From positions 868,001-932,000 of the forward strand of contig NZ_LGKN01000003.1 of assembly GCF_001306175.1 (NCBI RefSeq): 64,000 bases of DNA, given 5' to 3'. Positions 42,314 to 52,161 of the stretch are shown piece by piece. The position numbers and the translations under genes are program-made. Positions within the stretch are counted from its first letter, which is position 1. Each line of letters opens with the position of its first letter. The stretch comes from Ardenticatena maritima. Lineage in GTDB: Bacteria > Chloroflexota > Anaerolineae > Ardenticatenales > Ardenticatenaceae. Below the pieces are notes generated by a model. The model was not told the DNA's origin. It saw only the letters and a list, made by a program, of their open reading frames with translations, and did not search any database.

Positions 42314-44029
42314 CTAAGCCATATTTTTCTTCTGCGCCTCAAACTTTTTGCGTTCTTCCTCGGCAAGCACCCGCCGCAACACTTTCCCCACGGTGCTTTT
42401 GGGCAACTCATCGCGGAACTCAATCAGTTTGGGCACTTTGTAAGGCGCAAGGCGCTCGCGGCAGAATTGCTCAATCTCCTCAGCCGTCGCCTGCATGCCC
42501 GGCTTCAACACAATGAACGCCTTGACCGTCTCGCCGCGATATTCATGCGGCACACCCACCACAGCGGCTTCGAGGACGGCGGGATGCTCATAGAGCACAT
42601 CCTCCACTTCGCGCGGATAAATGTTGTACCCACCGGCGATAATCAGGTCTTTCTTGCGGTCTACAATGTAGAAGTACCCATCTTCATCCATCCGGGCAAT
42701 GTCGCCCGTGTGCAGCCAAACCCGCCCTTCTTCATCCTTCCGCAACGTTTGCAGCGTCTCATCCGGGCGGTTGTAGTACCCCGCCATGACCTGCGGCCCG
42801 TGAATAATCAACTCGCCAGGCTCACCCACCGGCAACGGCTCCGCCGTTTCAGGATGCACAATTTTCGCCAGTGTATCGGGGAAGGGAATGCCAATGCTCC
42901 CCCCCTTGCGCGTGCCATTCAGCGGATTCGCATGCGTAACCGGGCTGGCTTCGGTCAAGCCGTAACCTTCAACCAATTTCGCGCCCGTCAGTTCTTCAAA
43001 CTTGCGCTGCACTTCCGGCGGCAAGCCCGCGGCACCACTGATGCAATACTTGATAGACTTCAAGTTATGTTTGGGCGTGTCAGGATGGTTATTGATCGCC
43101 GTGTAGAGTGTCGGCACGCCGGGGAAGAGCGTTGGTTTGTACTTGTCAATCATCTTCAGCAAGAAGGGGATATCGCGCGGGTTCGGCACAAGAATCATCG
43201 TCCCCGCGTTGGCAATACTCAGGTTCATGATGGTGGTCATGCCGTAGGAGTGGAAAAGCGGCAACGCGCCCAAACACGAATCTTGCCCTTTTTCCAATCC
43301 TGGCATCCATGCAGAAACCTGCAACGTATTCGCCACCAAATTGCGGTGCAAGAGCATTGCCCCTTTGGGAACCCCCGTTGTCCCGCCCGTGTACCCCAAC
43401 ACCGCCAGGTCGTCTTTGGTCACGCCGGCGGGGCGCAAGACCGCCGACGCCCCCACTTTCAAGAAATCGGTGAACCACGATGCGTTGGGCATGTCCGAAA
43501 TGTCGGCGTAGTGCCCTTCCTTCTTTTCCTTGAACAAGGTGAAAAGCACTCGCAGATGCGTCGGGAAATAATCCTTGATATTGCCGACAATGACATGCTC
43601 GACGTTCGTCTTGTGCAGCACCGAGCGTACCGTCTTGAGGCTCATGGTCAGCGTTGCAATGAAGCGGGCGCCGCTGTCCTGCAACTGGTGTTCAACCTCG
43701 TGGGCGGTGTAGATGGGGTTTGTCGGCACAACAACACCCCCCGCGCGGAGTGTGCCATAATAGGCGATGACGTACTGCGGGCAGTTGGGCATCATCACCG
43801 CCACACGGTCGCCCTTTTGCAAGCCATAATGTTGCAACGCGGCGGCAAAATGGTTGACGGCCTCATTCAATTCACGGTACGTTATTTTGGTGCCGTAGAA
43901 GATGATAGCGGTGTTGTGGGGAAAATCACGAGCGCTGTCGGAAAGAAAGGTGTCCAATGTGTAGCCGGGATACGTCAAACTTTCGGGTACACCTTCATCG
44001 TAGAACTTTAGCCAGGGTTTTTCTTGCAT
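42314..44029 (-). CDS. Long-chain acyl-CoA synthetase (FadD-like)
   Basis: 571 residues from the ATG at 44029 (MQEKPWLKFYDEG), behind GGAGGGG. The enzyme activates fatty acids to acyl-CoA through an acyl-adenylate. The AMP-binding core is present: P-loop YTGGTTGVPKGAM, GYGLTEASP, TGDIARMDEDG with the hinge, and the C-terminal catalytic Lys in LPKSTVGKVLRR. Chain length cannot be read. It has its own terminator at 42246-42280 and is transcribed divergently from the TrmH gene. Confidence 0.92.
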   Translation of the reverse strand: MQEKPWLKFYDEGVPESLTYPGYTLDTFLSDSARDFPHNTAIIFYGTKITYRELNEAVNHFAAALQHYGLQKGDRVAVMMPNCPQYVIAYYGTLRAGGVVVPTNPIYTAHEVEHQLQDSGARFIATLTMSLKTVRSVLHKTNVEHVIVGNIKDYFPTHLRVLFTLFKEKKEGHYADISDMPNASWFTDFLKVGASAVLRPAGVTKDDLAVLGYTGGTTGVPKGAMLLHRNLVANTLQVSAWMPGLEKGQDSCLGALPLFHSYGMTTIMNLSIANAGTMILVPNPRDIPFLLKMIDKYKPTLFPGVPTLYTAINNHPDTPKHNLKSIKYCISGAAGLPPEVQRKFEELTGAKLVEGYGLTEASPVTHANPLNGTRKGGSIGIPFPDTLAKIVHPETAEPLPVGEPGELIIHGPQVMAGYYNRPDETLQTLRKDEEGRVWLHTGDIARMDEDGYFYIVDRKKDLIIAGGYNIYPREVEDVLYEHPAVLEAAVVGVPHEYRGETVKAFIVLKPGMQATAEEIEQFCRERLAPYKVPKLIEFRDELPKSTVGKVLRRVLAEEERKKFEAQKKNMA

Positions 44030-44202
44030 GTTTCCCCTCCCCAAATGCCATGCAGTGGTTGCCAGTGGAGATACACCTAGTCTATGCCAACTTGCCGATT
44101 TCGCCAAATTCAAACAAACAGTTGTTTGGTTGCCAAAATTGACGCAAAGCAGGCTTTCCATAGGATGCTGGTAGCCACTCATCAACACGCGGAGATAGCC
44201 TT

Positions 44203-44928
44203 ATGACGCCTGAAGAACAACGCGCCGCCCTGTTTGAACAACTGGTCAACGAGGGCATTCTCGACGAAAGCGACCGCATTTTGTGGGAACTGCTGACGCC
44301 TGAGCGCGCCCTCAAAATGGACGCCGTGCTGCGTCAACGCACGCGCCATATCGCCGTGCTGCTTGAAGCCGTGGACGATGGACACAACCAGGCGGCGGTG
44401 CTCCGTTCGTGTGAGGCGTTTGGCGTGCAAAACATCGGCATCGTCGCCGGGCGCGGCGGTTGGCAACCCAGCCAGGGCGTCACGCAGGGCGCCGACAAAT
44501 GGCTCTCCCTGCATCACTACGCGACCATCGAAGAAGCCATCCGCGCCATGCAGCACCGCGGCTACCGCGTACTGGCAAGCCGCCTTGATGAGCACGCCAC
44601 CCCCATCCAGGAGATTGACCTGCGCCAACCCGTGGCGCTTCTTTTCGGCAACGAGCACGACGGTGTGAGCGATGAAGCCGTGGCATTGGCGGATGGCACA
44701 TTCATCATTCCCATGTACGGCTTCGTGCAGAGCCTCAACATCTCTGTCGCCGCCGCCGTGAGCATCTTCCACACCACCCAGCGCGCCCGCCGCGAAGTGG
44801 GCGACGCCTACTTTCTCACGCGGGAAGAACGCCGCGCCATCTTGCGCCGCTGGATGACCTCAAACACTCCCCAGGCGCGACGTGTCGCCGCGGCGCTTCG
44901 GCGCGCCGCTTCCTCAGACCAAACCTGA
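44203..44928 (+). CDS. trmH: tRNA (guanosine-2'-O-)-methyltransferase TrmH
   Basis: A 241-residue SPOUT methyltransferase, probably methylating G18 in the D-loop of tRNA. The three SPOUT motifs are clear: VDDGHNQAAVLRSCEAFG, ALLFGNEHDGVS and IPMYGFVQSLNISVAAAV. The start is ATG at 44203, in a divergent arrangement with the acyl-CoA synthetase. It ends 119 bases before sbcC and may be co-transcribed with it. Confidence 0.9.
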   Translation: MTPEEQRAALFEQLVNEGILDESDRILWELLTPERALKMDAVLRQRTRHIAVLLEAVDDGHNQAAVLRSCEAFGVQNIGIVAGRGGWQPSQGVTQGADKWLSLHHYATIEEAIRAMQHRGYRVLASRLDEHATPIQEIDLRQPVALLFGNEHDGVSDEAVALADGTFIIPMYGFVQSLNISVAAAVSIFHTTQRARREVGDAYFLTREERRAILRRWMTSNTPQARRVAAALRRAASSDQT

Positions 44929-45047
44929 TCCGCAAACGAACGCCAACGCACGGCATTCCACGTTTTTTGCTTTTTCGCTGACGCGCCTTCGTGCTATCAT
45001 GCCCCACGCACACGAGCAACCAACCAACCCACCTGAAGGATAGCCGT

Positions 45048-47777
45048 ATGATTCCCATTGCGCTTGAACTGCGAAACTTCATGTCCTACCGCGGCACTAC
45101 CACGATTGACTTCGAGGGTATTCATCTCGCCGCCATCATCGGCGACAACGGACACGGCAAATCCAGCATTCTGGACGCCATCACATGGGCGATATGGGGC
45201 AAATCGCGCGCCAAGTCAGACAACGATTTGATCACGCGCGGGCAAACCGATATGCGCGTGGCGTTCACGTTTGAACTGGATGGGCAGCGCTACCGCATCA
45301 TCCGCATACGGAACATGGAAGGGCGCGGAACAAGCCAACTGGAACTCCAGCTGCACAATGGGACCACGTGGGTCAATATCGGCGGCTCGAAACTGCGCGA
45401 GACCCAAAACGAAATCGAAAAACTGCTCAAAGTCTCCTACGATACCTTCATCAATTCCGCTTTTATTCTGCAAGGGCGGGCTGATGAATTTACGACACGC
45501 AAGCCCGCCGAACGCAAAGAGATTCTGGCTGATATTTTGGGGCTCAGCGTGTACGACGAGCTCGAAACGCGCGCCAAAGAAAAAGCCCGCGATGCGGAGC
45601 TGCAAGTCGTCCGTTGCGAACGCGAGATTGAGCAGGTCGAAAGTGAAATCGCCGGTATTCCCGCTTTGCGCGAGGAAGTGCAACGCATTGAGCGTGAGCT
45701 GGAACGCCTGAAAGCGCAAAAAGCCGAAGCCGACGCCGAACACCAACGCCTGCTCGCGCAGTGGAACGAATTAGTCAACAAAAAAGAAGCCCTCACCGAA
45801 AAAGAGCGCACACTCAAAGAGTCCCAAGCCCGCTACAACACGCTGCAAGAACGCGCCCGCAACGTCGAAAAGCGCATCCAGGCGGATGAAGCCTTGCTCG
45901 CCCAGCGCGAGGAGATTGAAAAACGCTACCAGGACCTGCAAGCCGCGCGCAAAGAAGAAGCCCTCTGGAACGAGCGTTTGGACGCCTTGCGCCGCCTGGA
46001 ACAGGAACAACGCACCCTCGAACGGCGCATCGAACAAGAACGCCGCGCCCTCGATGACCAGCTCCGCCAGACTGAGCGGCGCATCCACGAGCTCAACCGG
46101 CGCATCGCCGAAGCCATCAGCAAACTGGAAGCCGAAGCCGCCTCGCTGGCGCGCGAAATCGAACAGCAAAACGCCATTCTGGCGCACCAATCCGACTACG
46201 AAGCGCAACGCGCCAAAGCCGAAGCCAAACTCGCCGAGCTGCAAGCCCTCGACGAGGAACGCGAACAGCTACGCGAGCATTACCAGGACCGCCAAACCGC
46301 TATCAGCAAGCTGGAAGCTGAAAACGCGCACTTGCGCAAACACATCGCCGACTTGCAGGAACGCTTGCAATTGCTCGAAAGCCAGGCGGGCGCGACGTGC
46401 CCCGTCTGCCGGCAGCCGCTTGCCCCTGAACACCGTGAACGTGTGATAGCGGAGACACGCCTGGATATCGAACGGGCGGAACAAGCCATTGCCGCCAACA
46501 AACAGCGCATCACCGACCTGCAACACGAACTGGACGCCATCACACAACAAGGCAAGCAACTGCGCCAGCAGATTGAAAGCGAACGCCCACGCTGGCAAAA
46601 ACAATTCGCGCAAGCCGAAGCCAACTTGCAGCGCGTCGCCGAAGCGCGCAAACGCCTCGCTGAATTGGAGCGCCAGCTCGCTGAACGCCAGGCACAACTC
46701 AACCAAGACGACCCCGCCGCGGCAATCGCCAGCGCGGAACGGGCGGAGCTGGATACGGTGCAAGCCCAGGCCGATGAGCTCCGCGCGCGCCTCGAACGCG
46801 AAGAATACGCGCAGGAACAGCGCGCCCAACTTGCCCAGGTGCTGGAACGCATCGCCGAGTTAGGCTATGACGAAGCCGCACACCAGAAGGCGCGCCAAAA
46901 AGTGCGCGCACTTGCCGACGCCGAAACCCAATTGCGCGACCTGCATTCGGCACAAGAACGCCTGGCGAGCAACCGTGAATTGCTGGCATCGTTGCGCGAC
47001 AACATGGCCACCCTCACCAAGCAAATCGAAACCCAAGCCGCCGAAGTCGCCGCCTTGCGCGAGGAAATACGCCAGCTTCCCGATATCGAAAAGCAGAAAA
47101 ACGAAGCCCGCCAGCGCCTGGAACGTTTGCACCAGCAACACATTGACGCTGAACGCAAATTGGGCGCCGCCCGCCAAAAACTGGAAACGGCGGAAAAACA
47201 GCGCGAGCGGCTCGAAGCTCTGAAAAAGGAACGCGCGACCTGGCGAGAACGCCTCCATGCGTTCAAGGAACTTCAAAAAGCATTCGGCAAAAAAGGCGTG
47301 CAAGCCCTGATTATCGAAGCCATCCTGCCCGAAATCGAAGAAGAAGCCAACCGCCTGCTCGACATCATGACGAATGGGCGCATGTGGGTGCGGTTGGAAA
47401 GCCAGCGCGCGCTTGTATCCAAAGACGCCAAAATCGAAACGCTCGACATCATCATCGGCGATGAAGCCGGTGAACGCCCCTACGAACTGTACAGCGGCGG
47501 CGAAGCCTTCCGCGTCAATTTTGCGTTGCGCATTGCGCTCAGTCGCTTGCTGGCGCAGCGTTCGGGCGCGCGCTTGCAAACGCTCTTCATTGATGAAGGT
47601 TTTGGCTCGCAAGACGCCGCCGGACGCGAACGCCTGGTGGAAGCCATCAACGCCATCAAAGATGAATTTGAACGCATTTTCGTCATCACCCACATCGAAG
47701 AACTCAAAGATATGTTCCCTGTGCGCCTCATCGTCACCAAAGGACCTGAAGGCAGTCGTGTTCAACGCGAAACATAG
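45048..47777 (+). CDS. sbcC: SbcC/Rad50-type SMC nuclease ATPase subunit
   Basis: 909 residues from the ATG at 45048 (MIPIALELRNFMSYRG), behind GAAGGAT. Terminal ATPase halves (Walker A GDNGHGKSS near residue 31; ABC signature YSGGEAFRVNF and Walker B LFIDEGFGSQD near the end) flank long antiparallel coiled coils. The zinc hook CPVC lies at residues 451-454, exactly mid-protein. Its partner SbcD/Mre11 is not within this window. The M14 peptidase gene begins 9 bases after the stop, an odd operon partner. Confidence 0.92.
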   Translation: MIPIALELRNFMSYRGTTTIDFEGIHLAAIIGDNGHGKSSILDAITWAIWGKSRAKSDNDLITRGQTDMRVAFTFELDGQRYRIIRIRNMEGRGTSQLELQLHNGTTWVNIGGSKLRETQNEIEKLLKVSYDTFINSAFILQGRADEFTTRKPAERKEILADILGLSVYDELETRAKEKARDAELQVVRCEREIEQVESEIAGIPALREEVQRIERELERLKAQKAEADAEHQRLLAQWNELVNKKEALTEKERTLKESQARYNTLQERARNVEKRIQADEALLAQREEIEKRYQDLQAARKEEALWNERLDALRRLEQEQRTLERRIEQERRALDDQLRQTERRIHELNRRIAEAISKLEAEAASLAREIEQQNAILAHQSDYEAQRAKAEAKLAELQALDEEREQLREHYQDRQTAISKLEAENAHLRKHIADLQERLQLLESQAGATCPVCRQPLAPEHRERVIAETRLDIERAEQAIAANKQRITDLQHELDAITQQGKQLRQQIESERPRWQKQFAQAEANLQRVAEARKRLAELERQLAERQAQLNQDDPAAAIASAERAELDTVQAQADELRARLEREEYAQEQRAQLAQVLERIAELGYDEAAHQKARQKVRALADAETQLRDLHSAQERLASNRELLASLRDNMATLTKQIETQAAEVAALREEIRQLPDIEKQKNEARQRLERLHQQHIDAERKLGAARQKLETAEKQRERLEALKKERATWRERLHAFKELQKAFGKKGVQALIIEAILPEIEEEANRLLDIMTNGRMWVRLESQRALVSKDAKIETLDIIIGDEAGERPYELYSGGEAFRVNFALRIALSRLLAQRSGARLQTLFIDEGFGSQDAAGRERLVEAINAIKDEFERIFVITHIEELKDMFPVRLIVTKGPEGSRVQRET

Positions 47778-47786
47778 GAGCAACAC

Positions 47787-49820
47787 ATGTCCCGTGCGCC
47801 CCGTCTTTTTTCTGCCGCGCTTGTGCTCGGCACCGCCCTTGTCGGTATGTTGCTGTGGGGGGCACTGCACACCCTGCGCCCCCCACTCGCCAATGAAACC
47901 GCCCAAGCCCCCGCCGCTCCCATTGTGGCGCTCATCACCTTCCACGACCGCGACGACCTGAACCGTCTGGCGGCGCGCTACGACCTATTTGAAACAGTTG
48001 ACCATGCGCGCCGACAAGTCCCCGCCCTGCTTTCGCCTGAGGAACTGGCAGACCTGCGCGCCGAAGGCTACACTGTGCGCATTCTCCCCGACCTCACAGC
48101 CCAAGCCCAAATGGAAAACCGCCCGCTCGCGGGGCAAACCAGTGGCATTCCGGGGTATCCCTGTTATCGCACGGTGGAAGAAACACACGCCTCGCTTTTC
48201 GACCTCGCCGCGGCGCATCCTTCACTGGTGCGCGTGCTCGACATCGGCGATTCGTGGGAAAAGACCACCTCAGGTGGTGCGAACGGGTACGACATCCTCG
48301 CCGCCGTCATCACCAATCAGAACGTCACCCCGCCGGGCGGCAAATTCAAATTTGTGCTCATGAGCGCCATCCACGCCCGCGAATATGCCACCGCCGAACT
48401 CGTCATGCGCTTCGTCGAAGACCTCGTACAACGCTACGGCACCGACCCCGACGTGACCTGGTTGCTGGACTACGGAGAACTCCACATCATTCCCCAAGCC
48501 AACCCGGACGGGCGCAAACAGGCAGAAGCGGGATACCTCTGGCGCAAGAATACCAACAACACCAATGGGTGCACAGCCTTCCCGTACTACGGCACCGACC
48601 TCAACCGCAACAGTAGTTTCAAATGGAGGGGCGCTGGCTCAAGCGGGTATGCCTGCTCGTCCACATACCGCGGTCCAACCCCCGCCTCGGAACCGGAAAC
48701 GCAAGCCATCCAGAACTACGTCGCCTCCGTCCTGCCCGACCAACGCGGTCCCGCCGACACCGACGCCGCACCACCCGACACAACGGGACTGTTCATCACC
48801 GTCCACAGTTACAGCGAACTGGTACTCTACCCGTGGGGCTACACCAGCGCGCCCGCCCCCAACGCCGCAGGGTTGCGCCGCCTGGGCGACAAATTCGGCT
48901 ACTACACCGGCTATCAGGTCTGCCAGCCGGCGGAATGTCTCTACATCGCCGACGGCACCACCGACGATTGGGCGTATGGTGAGTTGGGCGTTGCCGCCTA
49001 CACCTTTGAAATTGGCACCACATTCTTCCAAGCCTGTTCCTACTTTGAAAACACCATCCTTGCCGAAAACCTGCCCGCCCTGTTCTACGGCTTCAAAGCG
49101 GCACGCCGCCCCTATCAAACGCCGGCCGGCCCAGAAGTGCATACGATTCTGCTAAACGGTGTCATGACCAACACCATCACGCTTACCCCCGGCGATATTC
49201 TGCGCATTGAAGCCACCGCCGACACCACACGCACCGCCAACCAGACCACACCTCCCGCCATCGCCGCTGTGCGATACAGCATTGACGCCCCCTCATGGAT
49301 AACAGGTACACAAACCTACACCATGACTGCAGTAGATGGTCTGTTCGACTCGCCGACCGAACTCGCCCTGGCGCACGTTGACACCGACGGCTGGACGTTG
49401 GGACGCCACACCATCTTCATCGAAGCCCAAAACGCCAACGGCGACTGGGGCGTCCCTTCAGCGGTATTTGTGGATAGCGTTTTGCCAGCAGGCTTCACCT
49501 TTACCGCGGACACACCCGTCTTTCCCGGTGAAACGGCACATCACACACTCGCCATCACCAACCAGGATACCACTTCGCACACGTACACCATCACCGTCGT
49601 CAGCACAGTATGGGCGGCAAGCGTGCTCAGCCCCACCGTGACGCTCGCCCCATCCGAAACGGTATCGGTGCCGCTCACCGTGGTGGTGCCCGCCACCGCC
49701 GCCGACGGCGAAGCACAGCCCACTCGTCTGGGTGTGGAAAGCGAAGCCAGCACCTTCACCTTCAGCATCATGACCGAAGCGCGCTGGCATCGCCATTGGT
49801 TGCCCCTGCTCGCACGCTGA
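47787..49820 (+). CDS. Secreted M14 zinc carboxypeptidase
   Basis: 677 residues with a signal peptide (RLFSAALVLGTALVGMLLWGA). The peptidase domain has the zinc motif H196-A-R-E199 (SAIHAREYAT), a third ligand His in ITVHSYSELV, and the catalytic Glu in YTFEIGTTFF. Substrate-binding LNRNSSFKW is present. A beta-rich C-terminal region (from about residue 470) follows, and the protein ends RHWLPLLAR, the exported-protein motif of this genome. An inhibitory propeptide precedes the catalytic domain. It is probably a digestive exopeptidase fixed at or released from the surface. Confidence 0.88.
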   Translation: MSRAPRLFSAALVLGTALVGMLLWGALHTLRPPLANETAQAPAAPIVALITFHDRDDLNRLAARYDLFETVDHARRQVPALLSPEELADLRAEGYTVRILPDLTAQAQMENRPLAGQTSGIPGYPCYRTVEETHASLFDLAAAHPSLVRVLDIGDSWEKTTSGGANGYDILAAVITNQNVTPPGGKFKFVLMSAIHAREYATAELVMRFVEDLVQRYGTDPDVTWLLDYGELHIIPQANPDGRKQAEAGYLWRKNTNNTNGCTAFPYYGTDLNRNSSFKWRGAGSSGYACSSTYRGPTPASEPETQAIQNYVASVLPDQRGPADTDAAPPDTTGLFITVHSYSELVLYPWGYTSAPAPNAAGLRRLGDKFGYYTGYQVCQPAECLYIADGTTDDWAYGELGVAAYTFEIGTTFFQACSYFENTILAENLPALFYGFKAARRPYQTPAGPEVHTILLNGVMTNTITLTPGDILRIEATADTTRTANQTTPPAIAAVRYSIDAPSWITGTQTYTMTAVDGLFDSPTELALAHVDTDGWTLGRHTIFIEAQNANGDWGVPSAVFVDSVLPAGFTFTADTPVFPGETAHHTLAITNQDTTSHTYTITVVSTVWAASVLSPTVTLAPSETVSVPLTVVVPATAADGEAQPTRLGVESEASTFTFSIMTEARWHRHWLPLLAR

Positions 49821-49867
49821 CCACAGAGCATGTTCCAAATAAACGCGACAGTTAGCGTTTCCGCCTA

Positions 49868-49896
49868 TTCACAAATGGCGTTTTGTGGTGTATACT
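49868..49896 (+). promoter_or_regulatory. Promoter for the Flp prepilin gene
   Basis: TTCACA (49868-49873), a 17-base gap and TATACT (49891-49896), 65 bases before the ATG at 49962. Confidence 0.6.
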
Positions 49897-49961
49897 GAGC
49901 GTGCGAGCCGCATCTGGCATCTGTCCATGCCGAAAAGGTGGAAGATTATCGAGGAGGATTT

Positions 49962-50156
49962 ATGTTTACTTTCATTCCATCCCTTTTCGCGGTGTGGCAG
50001 GCAGAGCAAAAGGAGCGGGGGCAAGCACTCGTCGAATACCTTCTCATTCTGGTGCTGGTTGCTATCGTCGTCATCATTGCGCTCTCGCTTCTGGGTACAA
50101 CGCTCAGCACGGTCTGGTACGACCTCATCAATTGCGGCTTCAACCAATCGTGCTAG
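49962..50156 (+). CDS. Flp/Fap-type prepilin
   Basis: A 64-residue small secreted subunit. GAGGAGG precedes the ATG. The type IV/Flp prepilin pattern is RGQALVEYLLILVLVAIVV: a Gly before the cleavage site, Glu at +5 of the mature protein, and a continuous hydrophobic helix. The Flp signal is met, but the N-terminal leader (about 20 residues) is long. No tad/cpa assembly genes are nearby, so these must be elsewhere. It has its own promoter and terminator. Confidence 0.85.
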   Translation: MFTFIPSLFAVWQAEQKERGQALVEYLLILVLVAIVVIIALSLLGTTLSTVWYDLINCGFNQSC

Positions 50157-50172
50157 CCTGCACACCCAACGC

Positions 50173-50201
50173 AAAAACGCCCCGCACATGCGGGGCGTTT
50201 T
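50173..50201. terminator. Bidirectional terminator after the prepilin gene
   Basis: Stem CGCCCCGC / GCGGGGCG with loop ACAT, flanked by A5 and T4; it separates the prepilin from the convergent peroxiredoxin gene. Confidence 0.85.
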
Positions 50202-50219
50202 GCTTCGTCAATATGCCTC

Positions 50220-50693
50220 TCAGGCGGTCGCGGCGGCAGCCTTTTTCACCGCCTCTGCCACCTGCTCCACATCCGGCACGTTGGGAATGCCGACGTGGAT
50301 AACCTCACTCACGCGACCTTCGGGGTCAATCACGACCACCACGCGGTCGCAAATCCCCTTGTCTTCCAGATAGACGCCATACTTCTTGCACACGTCGCCT
50401 TTGGGGTGGAAATCCGCCAGCAAGGGGAATTCGATACCCTGCTGGGCGGCAAACGCTTTGTGCGCCCACACACTGTCCACGCTGATACCGAACACCTGCG
50501 CATCCAAATCGTTGAACACGCTCAGCGCATCACGGAAACACGCCATCTCGTTGCTACACACGGGGCTAAAATCCAGCGGGTAGAAGAGCAAGACCACCGG
50601 TTTGCCGCGGTAATCGCTCAACTTGTGCACGTTTTTATCCTGATCGGGCAATGCAAAGTCTGGCGCCATCTCTCCTGGTTGAATCATCGTCAT
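50220..50693 (-). CDS. Peroxiredoxin (AhpC/TSA, AhpE/BCP-like)
   Basis: A 157-residue thiol peroxidase. The peroxidatic Cys is in FYPLDFSPVCSNEM, and other cysteines (VCKKYGVY, KGICDR) could serve as resolving residues. The thioredoxin fold and the Arg in DRVVVVIDPEGRV are present. It lies 18 bases after the lipoamide dehydrogenase gene, so the two are probably co-transcribed; NADH-linked lipoamide dehydrogenases can feed peroxiredoxin systems, which is suggestive only. Confidence 0.9.
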   Translation of the reverse strand: MTMIQPGEMAPDFALPDQDKNVHKLSDYRGKPVVLLFYPLDFSPVCSNEMACFRDALSVFNDLDAQVFGISVDSVWAHKAFAAQQGIEFPLLADFHPKGDVCKKYGVYLEDKGICDRVVVVIDPEGRVSEVIHVGIPNVPDVEQVAEAVKKAAAATA

Positions 50694-50711
50694 CCTCCTC
50701 TCTCCGTTGCG

Positions 50712-52106
50712 TTAGAAGTGAATCGGATTGCCTTCGGTTGCCAGCGCCGCCTCGGCAATGACTTCGCTCAACGTCGGGTGCGGGTGAACGGCGTCGGCGA
50801 TTTCCAGCGGTGTGCTTTCCAATTCGCGCGCAATGGTGAACTCGGCAATCAATTCAGTCACTTCGGGACCCACCATGTGCGCGCCCAGGATTTCACCAAT
50901 ACGGGCATCGGCAATAATCTTGACGAACCCTTCGCCTTCGCCCAGCCCCAACGCCTTGCCATTGGCGCTGAATGGGAACTTGCCCACCTTGATATCGTAG
51001 CCCTGCTCGCGCGCTTGCTGTTCGGTCAACCCCATGCTCGCCACTTGCGGGTTGCAGTAGGTCGCGCGCGGCATCATGGTGTAATCGAGCGTGTGAACAT
51101 GCTTGCCCGCGAGATAATCCGCCACCACAATCCCCTGGTGCGAGGCGACGTGCGCCAGCGGCAATTTCCCCGTGACGTCGCCAATGGCGAAAATGTGCGG
51201 GATATTCGTGCGCATGTAGTCATCAATCTGAATGAAGCCGCGCTCATCGGTGGCAATACCAACGGTTTCCAGCCCAATCCCCGCCGTGTTCGGCTGAATG
51301 CCAACCGCCACCAGCACGCGCTCCACTTCCAGCACGGTCGCATCCCCACCACCCTGGGCGGGTTCCACCGTGACTTTGAGCATATCCCCTTCACGCACCA
51401 CCGACGTGACTTTGCTGCTCGTCATGTACTTGATGCCCTGTTTCTTGTAGGCCTTTTCAACCTCTTTGGAAATTTCCTCATCTTCCAGAGGCAACAAGCG
51501 CGGCAAAAATTCCACAATGGTCACATCGGCGCCATAGGCGTTCATCACATAGCCAAATTCCATACCAATCGCGCCCGCGCCAATGATGACCATGGACTTC
51601 GGCACGCGTTTATCCACAATGGCTTCGCGGTAGGTCTGCACATATTCGCCATCAACTTCAATGCCGGGCAATGTACGCGCGCGCGCACCCGTGGCAATGA
51701 TGATATGCTTGGCGGTATAGCGCGTACCATCCACCTCAATCGTGTTGGCGTCCACCAGGCGGCCGGTGCCCTGAATGTGTTCCACACCATACTTTTTGAA
51801 GAGGAAGCCAATGCCGCCCGTCAGGCGTTTGACCACACGGCGCGAGCGATCAATCGCCTTGGTATAATCGGCAACAAAATTATCAAACGAGAACCCAAAT
51901 TCCTTGGCACGGTTGTTGATCAGCGAGACCAACTCCGCGTTCTTGATGAGCGCCTTGGAGGGGATACATCCCCAGTTGAGGCAAACGCCCCCCAGATTTT
52001 CGCGCTCAATACACCCGACTTTGAGACCATTTTGCGCCGCACGAATGGCAGCCACATAGCCACCAGGGCCAGCGCCTAACACTAAAAGGTCGTATTGTTC
52101 AGCCAT
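50712..52106 (-). CDS. lpdA: Dihydrolipoyl dehydrogenase
   Basis: A 464-residue FAD disulfide reductase, the E3 subunit of 2-oxoacid dehydrogenase and glycine cleavage complexes. The FAD-binding GAGPGGYVAAIRAA, redox disulfide CLNWGCIPSK, NAD-binding IGAGAIGMEFG, GDVTGKLPLAHVA and the His-Glu pair HPHPTLSE near the C-terminus are intact. No E1/E2 genes are adjacent. It precedes the peroxiredoxin gene on the same strand. Confidence 0.95.
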   Translation of the reverse strand: MAEQYDLLVLGAGPGGYVAAIRAAQNGLKVGCIERENLGGVCLNWGCIPSKALIKNAELVSLINNRAKEFGFSFDNFVADYTKAIDRSRRVVKRLTGGIGFLFKKYGVEHIQGTGRLVDANTIEVDGTRYTAKHIIIATGARARTLPGIEVDGEYVQTYREAIVDKRVPKSMVIIGAGAIGMEFGYVMNAYGADVTIVEFLPRLLPLEDEEISKEVEKAYKKQGIKYMTSSKVTSVVREGDMLKVTVEPAQGGGDATVLEVERVLVAVGIQPNTAGIGLETVGIATDERGFIQIDDYMRTNIPHIFAIGDVTGKLPLAHVASHQGIVVADYLAGKHVHTLDYTMMPRATYCNPQVASMGLTEQQAREQGYDIKVGKFPFSANGKALGLGEGEGFVKIIADARIGEILGAHMVGPEVTELIAEFTIARELESTPLEIADAVHPHPTLSEVIAEAALATEGNPIHF

Positions 52107-52161
52107 CGTGATTCACTCCTTCGTCGTTGTGTTGATTTTGATTGAGGGGCACCGTTGCCCC

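Noticed and set aside
42296-44011. A 571-codon plus-strand frame
   Set aside because: Antisense to the acyl-CoA synthetase gene; no homology and His/Arg-rich shadow composition.
50295-52079. A 594-codon plus-strand frame
   Set aside because: Antisense to the peroxiredoxin and lipoamide dehydrogenase genes, whose motifs are unmistakable.
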